Shown in pieces: positions 1-5,849 of a stretch of DNA of 18,506 bases. The stretch comes from Caldiserica bacterium UBA646. GTDB taxonomy: Bacteria > Caldisericota > Caldisericia > Caldisericales > Caldisericaceae. Location of the stretch: NCBI GenBank assembly GCA_002299965.1, contig DBOM01000018.1, positions 1-18,506 of the forward strand, read 5' to 3'. The translations under genes and the position numbers were made by a program. Under the pieces are notes generated by a model. The model did not search any database. It saw nothing but the letters and a program-made list of their open reading frames with translations, and was not told the origin of the DNA. Every line of letters begins with the position of its first letter. Position 1 is the first letter of the stretch.

Positions 1-636
1 TGGAACAAAAATTCAAAAGCACAAATTGTATATGTGCTAAGAGCCTTTGGCGAATGGATTATACAAGAATACAATATAAATTTCGATATTCCTTCTTCCC
101 TTCAACAACCAAAAAGAGTTCCTGTCTATCTCTCTAACAATGAGGTCACGAAATTAAGAAATGCTTGCAAAAAAATTAGAGATAAAGCCATCATTGACAT
201 ACTTCTTTTCACAGGAATAAAGCCGTCCGAGCTTTATAATCTCGATATAAATGATGTAGACCTGAAATCTGGCACAATAAACATAGCAGAAAAAGGTAAG
301 AACAATCGAGAGCTTCCAATAGACCAGACACTGAAAAACACATTACAGTCGTATGTACAGTGGAGAGAAGTGCATACACACAGTAATGCTCTTCTCATAT
401 CAAACAGAGGCACACGATTAAGCAGGATAGAGATATATGCCACTATCAAGAGAAGGACCAAAAATGCAGGAATAGATAAAAAAATTTCACCACAGACTCT
501 TAGACATACATTTGCTGTACTTCTTATGCAAAGCAAAACGGATATTTTAACGATGCAAAAGTTATTGGGCCATAAGAATCCAAAAACTACCGCTATATAT
601 GCACACCTCTCCGAACAGGCGAAGAAAAGCAATTGA
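1..636 (+). CDS. Tyrosine recombinase (XerC/XerD-like integrase), 5' part missing, catalytically altered
   Basis: The frame is open from base 1, so the gene begins before the window; the GTG at 34 is unlikely to be the real start. Visible are the end of the N-terminal DNA-binding domain (AFGEWIIQEY) and the whole C-terminal catalytic domain. Numbering from the GTG at 34, the fold motifs are clear: TGIKPSEL at 60-67, TLRHTFAV at 155-162, LLGHKNPKTTAIYAHLS to 193. The family uses Arg, Lys, His, Arg, His and the nucleophile Tyr. Arg157, His180 and Tyr189 are present with XerD-like spacing, but the first Arg is Lys63 and the His of the HxxR motif is Gln154. Each change is one base from the usual codon. 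The protein ends abruptly at KKSN. I infer a decaying or non-catalytic recombinase. No att site or cargo gene could be recognised beside it. Confidence 0.85.
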   Translation, partial: WNKNSKAQIVYVLRAFGEWIIQEYNINFDIPSSLQQPKRVPVYLSNNEVTKLRNACKKIRDKAIIDILLFTGIKPSELYNLDINDVDLKSGTINIAEKGKNNRELPIDQTLKNTLQSYVQWREVHTHSNALLISNRGTRLSRIEIYATIKRRTKNAGIDKKISPQTLRHTFAVLLMQSKTDILTMQKLLGHKNPKTTAIYAHLSEQAKKSN

Positions 637-736
637 AAATGTGATACAGCAAGACGAAAGCAAAATTGCTTGGACTTTTTTGAATACCAAACAGAGTAAT
701 CTTAAAGGTATCACTCCCTATGAAACATTTTACTAA
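629..736 (+). pseudogene. Possible frame-shifted C-terminal tail of the recombinase, or remnant of another small gene
   Basis: In the frame displaced by one base relative to the recombinase, reading continues from the A-run at 625-628 as AIENVIQQDESK and then AWTFLNTKQSNLKGITPYE up to a TAA at 734-736. Removing one A would join it to the recombinase as LSEQAKKAIENV, a natural-looking continuation of the LSEQAK helix. The last part (A-W-x-F-L-N-T, then L-x-G-x-T-P) also resembles the C-terminal end of MbcA/ParS-type antitoxin proteins (DUF2384). There is no good start codon of its own, only a GTG at 641. It may be a frameshift, a relic, or chance. Confidence 0.3.
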
Positions 737-814
737 AAACGCTTTTCTTACTATCTAAATAAATTTTTATTAAAGTTTAGTCAAATAAGATATTACATTA
801 TTAACTATAAATTA

Positions 815-842
815 TTGACTACTCATAAAAATCCGATACGCT
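815..842 (+). promoter_or_regulatory. Probable promoter of the ROK kinase gene (leaderless type)
   Basis: TTGACT at 815-820 and TACGCT at 837-842 are separated by 16 bases. The -10 box is poor (three of six), but the start codon follows after only six bases and has no Shine-Dalgarno sequence. The same geometry occurs in front of the gene starting at 2404. A transcript would start at or next to the ATG. Confidence 0.45.
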
Positions 843-848
843 AACAAT

Positions 849-1802
849 ATGAAAACAAAATCTTTTCTTGGTATTGATTTTGGCGGAACTAAAATCAATT
901 TTGTTCTGTTAAAGAATAATAAAATAATTTATAAAACGAGAATCTCAACAGGAAAAATAGATTCAGGAGATGACATTGTTCAAAAAATCCTTACAGGTGT
1001 AACAAAAGCGGAGCAAAAGACTTCTACCCACCCATCTGCGATAGGCATTGGACTGGCAGGAATGGTTAACCGTACAACTGGACAAATTATCTTCCTTCCA
1101 AATATTGGAAAAATAAAAGATTTTCCTATCATAGAGCACCTTTCAAAAAAATTAAGTGTCCCCGCCTTTCTCGAAAATGATGTCAACACTGCGCTTTTAG
1201 GAGAGGCTTATTTAGGAGCAGCGCAAAATAAGCAAAATGTAGTCTTTATTTCTGTGGGCACCGGTATAGGAGGTGCGATTCTAATTGCGAGTAGAATTTA
1301 CACCGGGAAAAATGGACTTGCAGGCGAGATAGGCCATTTAACAGTTCAAGAAAATGGTCTTGTATGTAACTGTGGAAAAAGAGGCTGCCTGGAAACAGTT
1401 GCTTCAGGAAAAGGAATTGAGCGGTACGTAACTAACGAGATAACAAAAGGAGTAAAAACAGAAATGATGGGTTGCAAAATTACAGCAAAAAAGATAGCGC
1501 AATTTGCAAAACACGGAGATAAGCTGGCTCTTATAGCTTATGACCAGGCTTCACATTATTTAGGAAAAATATGTGGAAACATCATAAACATACTAAACCC
1601 GGAAATAATCATCCTCGGAGGTGGAGTAGTTGAATCCGGACTCATTCTGAAAAATACAATAAAGGTGACAAAAAATTATGCCCTGCCATCATCTCTTAAA
1701 GACATTAAAATCGTGCGCTCTGTGCTAAAAAATGATGCAGGCGCTATTGGCGCAGCATTTCTTGCGAAGGCTCTTAAATCTAAAAGAGATATCTACATCT
1801 GA
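849..1802 (+). CDS. ROK family sugar kinase (glucokinase-like)
   Basis: This 317-residue protein is a cytoplasmic ATP-dependent kinase of the ROK family (repressor, ORF, kinase), which phosphorylates hexoses such as glucose, fructose or N-acetylmannosamine. It has the N-terminal phosphate-binding motif GIDFGGTK (8-15), the catalytic Asp111 in LENDVNTAL, the adenosine-side motif GTGIGGAI (138-144), AGEIGH with His163, and the zinc motif CNCGKRGCLE with Cys173, Cys175 and Cys180. No DNA-binding domain precedes the kinase, so it is an enzyme rather than a ROK repressor. Length is typical. The gene stands alone, with a promoter ending six bases before the ATG and no ribosome binding site; it converges with the gene ending at 1877. 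The substrate cannot be read from the motifs; glucose is the commonest. Confidence 0.93.
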   Translation: MKTKSFLGIDFGGTKINFVLLKNNKIIYKTRISTGKIDSGDDIVQKILTGVTKAEQKTSTHPSAIGIGLAGMVNRTTGQIIFLPNIGKIKDFPIIEHLSKKLSVPAFLENDVNTALLGEAYLGAAQNKQNVVFISVGTGIGGAILIASRIYTGKNGLAGEIGHLTVQENGLVCNCGKRGCLETVASGKGIERYVTNEITKGVKTEMMGCKITAKKIAQFAKHGDKLALIAYDQASHYLGKICGNIINILNPEIIILGGGVVESGLILKNTIKVTKNYALPSSLKDIKIVRSVLKNDAGAIGAAFLAKALKSKRDIYI

Positions 1803-1876
1803 TCGAACTCTCTTTCGCACTACTTATGTGTACTCTTTGTGACATCTGTCTGAATTAAAATAAATAGAAATATATT

Positions 1877-2404
1877 TTATATTTGTTCGTCCTTTTTGCC
1901 ATCAATGTACTTATTCTTTTTAGTATGTTGCTCGCCTTTTCCTTGAATAATATCTATACCATGAGGGATAGCTTCTTTAATGATATTTAACGAATCTATT
2001 GCTCCTTGTGGATTTCCTGGGAGATTTATTATGAGAGTGTTACTCCGAATTCCGGCGATAGCTCTCGATAAAATGGCTTTTTTTGTTAATTTAAATGATT
2101 CCAATCTAATTATTTCTGAAAATCCTGGGGTCTCTTTTTCTATAACAGCTCGAGTCGCCTCTGGAGTAATATCTCTTTTTGAAAAACCAGTTCCGCCACT
2201 CGTTAAAATTAAATCTACTCGCAGCTGATCTGCATAATAAATTATCTTATCCCTGATTTTTTCATATTCGTCAGGAACTACACAAGCATCTATAAGTTCC
2301 CAACCCTGACTTGCAAAAAACTTGCTTAATATAGGAACCGTTTCATCCCTCTTTATTCCCTTGCTTCTCGTATCACTTGTTACAATAATTGCCACTGTAA
2401 TCAT
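1877..2404 (-). CDS. MogA/MoaB family molybdenum cofactor protein
   Basis: This 175-residue protein belongs to the MoaB/Mog family, which adenylylates molybdopterin before metal insertion in molybdenum or tungsten cofactor synthesis. The family signature TSGGTGFSKRDITPEAT runs from about 68 to 84, with SGGTG at 69-73 and Asp78, and NLPGNPQG lies near the C-terminus (about residue 130). The last 20 residues are rich in lysine and extend a little past the usual fold. No other cofactor gene is in the window, so I cannot tell whether it acts as MogA or as the less well-understood MoaB. Start: the ATG at 2404 has no ribosome binding site but lies six bases after a good -10 box, so the mRNA is probably leaderless. 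Confidence 0.9.
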   Translation of the reverse strand: MITVAIIVTSDTRSKGIKRDETVPILSKFFASQGWELIDACVVPDEYEKIRDKIIYYADQLRVDLILTSGGTGFSKRDITPEATRAVIEKETPGFSEIIRLESFKLTKKAILSRAIAGIRSNTLIINLPGNPQGAIDSLNIIKEAIPHGIDIIQGKGEQHTKKNKYIDGKKDEQI

Positions 2405-2410
2405 ATTAAT

Positions 2411-2438
2411 ATAATACAGAATTTGACAATTTAGTCAA
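2411..2438 (-). promoter_or_regulatory. Promoter of the moaB/mogA-like gene, leaderless geometry, with overlapping inverted repeat
   Basis: On the minus strand TTGACT (2438-2433), a 16-base spacer and TATTAT (2416-2411) are followed after six bases by the ATG at 2404. The -35 box lies in a perfect inverted repeat, TTTGAC-six bases-GTCAAA at 2422-2439, which could be an operator. Confidence 0.7.
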
Positions 2439-2499
2439 AGCAGTACAACTCAAACTACTATCGAAGATATAATATATTAATATTCCATTGCTACATCGT

Positions 2500-2528
2500 T
2501 TGACCTCAAAAAGTTTGTTCAATATAAT
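2500..2528 (+). promoter_or_regulatory. Upstream tandem promoter ahead of birA
   Basis: TTGACC (2500-2505), a 17-base spacer and a perfect TATAAT (2523-2528). A transcript from here would begin near 2535 and run through the second promoter, the small ORF and birA. Confidence 0.5.
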
Positions 2529-2569
2529 ATCTTAAGCTAAGAAACATATTTGAATTTCGCTGTTTGTGT

Positions 2570-2597
2570 TTGACAAAATCTTGAAGATTGCTATTAT
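2570..2597 (+). promoter_or_regulatory. Main candidate promoter for birA, with palindrome in the spacer
   Basis: A perfect TTGACA (2570-2575), a 16-base spacer and TATTAT (2592-2597). The spacer contains the palindrome AATCTT-G-AAGATT (2577-2589), placed where a repressor would block the polymerase. A second palindrome, AGAATATATTCT, lies at 2613-2624 just after the expected transcription start. The BirA encoded downstream has no DNA-binding domain, so any repressor is a different protein. Confidence 0.65.
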
Positions 2598-2666
2598 TTT
2601 TTTGTATTAAAGAGAATATATTCTATAAAAAATGAAGGAGTAACCTCTGAAAAAGAAGGTAATAAT

Positions 2667-2756
2667 ATGATAATAATGAATTTGAAAATCAGAGTCGAAC
2701 AAACAGGGTTTAGAACAAAACTATATTTGCACTCATTGCAACGCTCTGATGTTTAA
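2667..2756 (+). CDS. Short leader ORF (29 residues) overlapping the birA start
   Basis: An ATG at 2667 follows AGAAGG at a good distance (seven bases after the GG). It opens a frame of 29 codons, beginning MIIMNLKIRVEQTG and ending SLQRSDV. The stop TAA at 2754-2756 overlaps the birA start as ATG-TT-TAA. birA has no ribosome binding site of its own, so ribosomes ending here could restart on birA. I recognise no family and the product may have no function; the role may be translational coupling. Confidence 0.4.
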   Translation: MIIMNLKIRVEQTGFRTKLYLHSLQRSDV

Positions 2757-3429
2757 AACTATTATTTATCTAAAAAAAACCGGTAGCACGATGACTGTTG
2801 CAAAACGACTGCTCTCAATGTTGGAACCACCATTTATTGTTTTAGCTGAATCACAAATATCCGGATATGGACAGAGAAACAGGAAATGGCTTTCGCAGGA
2901 GGGAGGATTATGGTTCACAGAAGTATTTTACACTGAAAGAATTTTAGGTTTATCCCTTTTTATATCGATACCTATTCTGCGAGTTCTTAAAAAATATGAC
3001 TCGGAAATTAAAGTGAAATGGCCAAATGATCTGTATCTAAACGATAAAAAGATTGCAGGAATACTTACAAAAACATCTCGTAATATTGCATTTGTAGGCA
3101 TAGGTATAAATGTTGAGAATGATATTCCCGATGAAGCCAGGAAGTATGCAATTAGTTTAAAAGAATTGGGAAATATAAAAAGGACAAAAATATTTGAAGA
3201 AATAAAAAAAGAAGAAGAAATGCTTCTTCCGGCATTCAGCGAAAATGGATTTGCTCCATTTAGAAATGAATATGAAGATCATCTTATTTTTATAAATAAA
3301 AACATTACTGTAAAAAGCGAAAGCGTCATTCAGGGAAAGGTGTTAGGAGTCACTAACTTAGGAGAACTCATTATAGAAACGATGAGTGGAATAGAAAAAA
3401 TTGTTCAAGGAACTGTGTTAAATTTCTAA
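2749..3429 (+). CDS. birA: Biotin--[acetyl-CoA carboxylase] ligase, catalytic domain only
   Basis: This 226-residue cytoplasmic enzyme makes biotinyl-AMP and transfers biotin to a lysine of carrier domains. It lacks the N-terminal helix-turn-helix of E. coli BirA, so it is a class I ligase without repressor function. Visible are TGSTMTVAKRL (11-21), the biotinyl-AMP loop SGYGQRNRKW (38-47), EGGLWFT (51-57), the KWPND motif (90-94) with KKIAGIL (100-106), GIGINV (117-122), and a small C-terminal domain. The loop resembles archaeal ligases more than E. coli GRGRRGR, and Gln42 sits at the position of E. coli Arg118. The start is chosen because it begins the conserved fold; it has no Shine-Dalgarno site and overlaps the end of a small upstream ORF. 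The likely client is MmdC, encoded less than 2 kb downstream. Confidence 0.93.
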   Translation: MFKTIIYLKKTGSTMTVAKRLLSMLEPPFIVLAESQISGYGQRNRKWLSQEGGLWFTEVFYTERILGLSLFISIPILRVLKKYDSEIKVKWPNDLYLNDKKIAGILTKTSRNIAFVGIGINVENDIPDEARKYAISLKELGNIKRTKIFEEIKKEEEMLLPAFSENGFAPFRNEYEDHLIFINKNITVKSESVIQGKVLGVTNLGELIIETMSGIEKIVQGTVLNF

Positions 3430-3448
3430 ATGTTTGTGTAATTTCTAC

Positions 3449-3476
3449 TTGACTGAAGCTATATTTTTGATATAGT
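3449..3476 (+). promoter_or_regulatory. Promoter of the mmd operon
   Basis: TTGACT (3449-3454), 16 bases, TATAGT (3471-3476). An inverted repeat CTATAT-five bases-ATATAG (3459-3475) covers the spacer and most of the -10 box and could be an operator. The start codon at 3516 is preceded by AAAGGAGA. Confidence 0.65.
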
Positions 3477-3515
3477 TTAATATCTTTTGTAACTTCAATA
3501 ATAAAGGAGACTAGC

Positions 3516-5063
3516 ATGAAGAAAAATGAGTTAATCATTAACTTGGAAGAAAAAAAAGCCACTCTCAAAAAGGGAGGGGGAGAAAAAGCAATAGAGAAAC
3601 AACACGCAAGAGGAAAACTTACAGCAAGAGAAAGAATTGAGTTATTAGTTGATCCAGGTACTTTCCAAGAGTTTGATCTCTTTGTCAAAACGCGTTCTAC
3701 CTACTTTGGTTTAGACAAAAAGAGTATCCCAGCAGACGGTGTTGTGACTGGCACAGGGTATGTAAATGGACGAAGAATTGCACTATTTGCCCAGGATTTT
3801 ACTGTAATCGGAGGATCGCTTGGAGAAATGTATGCTCTTAAAACCACAAAAATGCAGGATCTTGCCATGAAATTAGGTATACCAATCATAGGTATGAATG
3901 ATTCAGGCGGTGCAAGAATACAGGAAGGCATAGATTCTTTGTACGGATACGGAGAAATATTCAGAAGAAATGTGAAAACATCTGGAGTAATTCCACAAAT
4001 TACAATTATGATGGGCCCAACAGCTGGTGGTGCAGTATATTCACCAGCAATCATGGATTTTATCATAATGACAGAAAAGGCTACTACCTATATTACAGGC
4101 CCGGAAGTCGTAAAAGCAGTAACAGGAGAACAAGTAGGCCATGAAGAACTTGGTGGCGGACTGGTGCACAATACAAAAAGTGGGGTAGCACACTTCCTTG
4201 CAAAAGATGATAAAGATGCAATAGAAACGCTCAAGAAACTTTTGTCATTCCTGCCTGATAATTATTTGCAAGAACCGGAGATTGTAGATACCGGTGACCC
4301 TGTTGAAAGAGAAGAGTTAGATCTCAGGAACATAGTACCAATTGATCCATCAAAAAGCTACGATGTTAGAGATGTAATCAATAAAGTCGTAGATAACGGA
4401 GATTTTTTGGAAGTTCAATCATTATTTGCAAAAAATGTAGTAGTAGGCTTTGCACGTATTGGCGGCAGAGCAGTAGGAATAGTAGCCAACCAAGCCGAAT
4501 ATATGGCAGGCGTCCTTGACATTAATGCTTCAGATAAAATTGCACGATTTGTAAGATTCTGCGATGCTTTTAATATTCCGTTTGTAACATTTGTGGATAC
4601 CCCAGGATTTTTACCGGGAACAGATCAAGAACATCGAGGCATAATACGACATGGTGCAAAAGTTTTGTATGCATTCTCTGAAGCCACAGTTCCAAAGGTT
4701 ACAGTTATAATGCGAAAAGCATTTGGAGGTGCATATATAGCTATGTGTGCAAGACATCTCGGAGCAGATATGGTTTTTGCCTATCCACAAGCAGAAATAG
4801 CAGTAATGGGAGCTGCTGGTGCCGCTAATATAATATTTAGAAAAGAAATTAAAAATGCTGAAAATCCGGAAGCAGTAAGACAGGAAAAAATTAAAGAATA
4901 TAAAGATCAATTTGCAAATCCTTTTAAAGCAGCCGAAAGAGGATATGTTGACGATATAATAGATCCGAAAGATACCAGAATTGTAGTTGCCAAAGCACTT
5001 GAATTCCTGAGAACAAAGAGTGAAGAGCCTGTTCAGAAAAAACACGGGAACATTCCTCTTTAA
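3516..5063 (+). CDS. mmdA: Methylmalonyl-CoA decarboxylase carboxyltransferase (alpha) subunit
   Basis: This 515-residue protein is the acyl-CoA carboxyltransferase that moves the carboxyl group from methylmalonyl-CoA to biotin on the carrier subunit. Length and sequence match MmdA and the related PccB-type carboxylase subunits. Both crotonase-like halves are visible. The N half has KQHARGKLTARERIELL, the oxyanion motif NDSGGARIQEG (about 129-139) and GPTAGGAVYSPA; the C half has NQAEYMAGVLDI, VDTPGFLPGTDQE and RKAFGGAYIAM, with MGAAGAANIIF. A strong Shine-Dalgarno site (AAAGGAGA) precedes the ATG. The genes after it encode the membrane, carrier and pump subunits, which favours a sodium-pumping decarboxylase over an ATP-dependent propionyl-CoA carboxylase; no biotin carboxylase gene is nearby. 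Glutaconyl-CoA or another malonyl-type substrate is less likely given the length. Confidence 0.93.
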   Translation: MKKNELIINLEEKKATLKKGGGEKAIEKQHARGKLTARERIELLVDPGTFQEFDLFVKTRSTYFGLDKKSIPADGVVTGTGYVNGRRIALFAQDFTVIGGSLGEMYALKTTKMQDLAMKLGIPIIGMNDSGGARIQEGIDSLYGYGEIFRRNVKTSGVIPQITIMMGPTAGGAVYSPAIMDFIIMTEKATTYITGPEVVKAVTGEQVGHEELGGGLVHNTKSGVAHFLAKDDKDAIETLKKLLSFLPDNYLQEPEIVDTGDPVEREELDLRNIVPIDPSKSYDVRDVINKVVDNGDFLEVQSLFAKNVVVGFARIGGRAVGIVANQAEYMAGVLDINASDKIARFVRFCDAFNIPFVTFVDTPGFLPGTDQEHRGIIRHGAKVLYAFSEATVPKVTVIMRKAFGGAYIAMCARHLGADMVFAYPQAEIAVMGAAGAANIIFRKEIKNAENPEAVRQEKIKEYKDQFANPFKAAERGYVDDIIDPKDTRIVVAKALEFLRTKSEEPVQKKHGNIPL

Positions 5064-5080
5064 TAAGAAGCAAGTTAGAC

Positions 5081-5395
5081 ATGAAAATTGATCTAATCGG
5101 TGAAGCAGTTTTATTTAGTATCATAGGGCAAATAGGGGTATTTGTCGTACTTGGAGCACTGTATGGTTTACTCGTCTTATTTACATTTATATTTTACAAA
5201 AAAGAACAGGCACAGTTTGTATCTGTCCCCCTGAAGGGAATAAAGAGTAAAATAGATAAGAGAAAAATTGCAGCAATAAGTACAGCACTATATCAATATT
5301 TAAATCAAACTTGCAAAACAAAGGTAACTAAAAGAAAATTCTCCAAAAATAAATCATATGAAAAATTAAAGATAAAGAGGTGGAAAAATGGGTAA
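5081..5395 (+). CDS. mmdD: Methylmalonyl-CoA decarboxylase delta subunit (OadG/MmdD family membrane anchor)
   Basis: This 104-residue protein has one hydrophobic membrane segment (about 10-38) followed by a basic cytoplasmic tail with KIAAISTALYQYL (about 67-79), a motif typical of OadG/MmdD gamma or delta subunits. Such subunits hold the carboxyltransferase and carrier on the membrane beta subunit and help assembly. It lies 17 bases after mmdA and overlaps mmdC by eight bases, so it is probably translationally coupled; its own ribosome binding site is weak. The very lysine-rich C-terminus is poorly conserved in the family. Identification rests on size, topology, the AAIS motif and position in the operon. 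Confidence 0.82.
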   Translation: MKIDLIGEAVLFSIIGQIGVFVVLGALYGLLVLFTFIFYKKEQAQFVSVPLKGIKSKIDKRKIAAISTALYQYLNQTCKTKVTKRKFSKNKSYEKLKIKRWKNG

Positions 5396-5840
5396 AAAAT
5401 TTAAAGTTACAGTGGATGGAGAAACATTTGAAGTCGAAATTAATGAAATTGGACCGCAACGAGTTATCACTCAAATAAATAAGGAAGATAGCAAAATTGA
5501 AAAATCTAAAGTTGTCGAAACTCAAGCAAAAAAAACCCACGAAGAAGAAAATACTGATATTTCTACTAACACAATTAAAACAGAACCAATATCGATAAAA
5601 ACAACAGATGTTTCCAAAAATGGAGCAGGTATCGTAACAGCGCCGCTTCCAGGAAAAATACTCTCCGTGAATGTTAAAAAAGGAGACGCAGTAAAACGAG
5701 GCGACCTGCTACTTGTAATAGAGGCAATGAAAATGGAAAATGAAATTTTTGCATCAGAAAACGGAAAGATTAAAGAAATTTTTATAAATTCAGGTGATTA
5801 TGTTATAACGAGCCAAAAATTGATTGAATTAGAAAGATAG
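5388..5840 (+). CDS. mmdC: Biotin carrier (gamma) subunit of methylmalonyl-CoA decarboxylase
   Basis: This 150-residue biotin carboxyl carrier protein ferries CO2 from MmdA to MmdB. An N-terminal beta segment (1-30, KFKVTVDGETFEVEI) is followed by a hydrophilic Lys/Thr/Glu-rich linker (about 33-78) and a biotinyl domain (about 79-149). The attachment site is Lys115 in VIEAMKMENEI. This linker is charged, unlike the Pro/Ala linkers of many carriers. GAGGTGG stands just before the ATG, and the gene overlaps mmdD by eight bases and is followed after nine bases by mmdB. BirA, encoded upstream, is the expected modifying enzyme. Confidence 0.94.
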   Translation: MGKKFKVTVDGETFEVEINEIGPQRVITQINKEDSKIEKSKVVETQAKKTHEEENTDISTNTIKTEPISIKTTDVSKNGAGIVTAPLPGKILSVNVKKGDAVKRGDLLLVIEAMKMENEIFASENGKIKEIFINSGDYVITSQKLIELER

Positions 5841-5849
5841 AGGAAAAAT

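Larger units (their letters stand above)
2405..2748. other. Intergenic leader region between the moaB-like gene and birA
   Basis: This 344-base stretch holds the promoter of the divergent moaB-like gene at its left end, two tandem rightward promoters (2500-2528 and 2570-2597), small palindromes at 2577-2589 and 2613-2624, and a 29-residue ORF (2667-2756) that overlaps the birA start. I recognise no known riboswitch or RNA gene in it. Confidence 0.6.

Noticed and set aside
2604..2666. birA leader considered as a biotin-responsive RNA
   Set aside because: It has only a 12-base palindrome and no terminator or sequestering stem; no known biotin riboswitch fits.
4611..5045. 144-codon open frame antisense to mmdA
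   Set aside because: Cysteine- and phenylalanine-rich nonsense translation opposite a conserved gene; no start signal.
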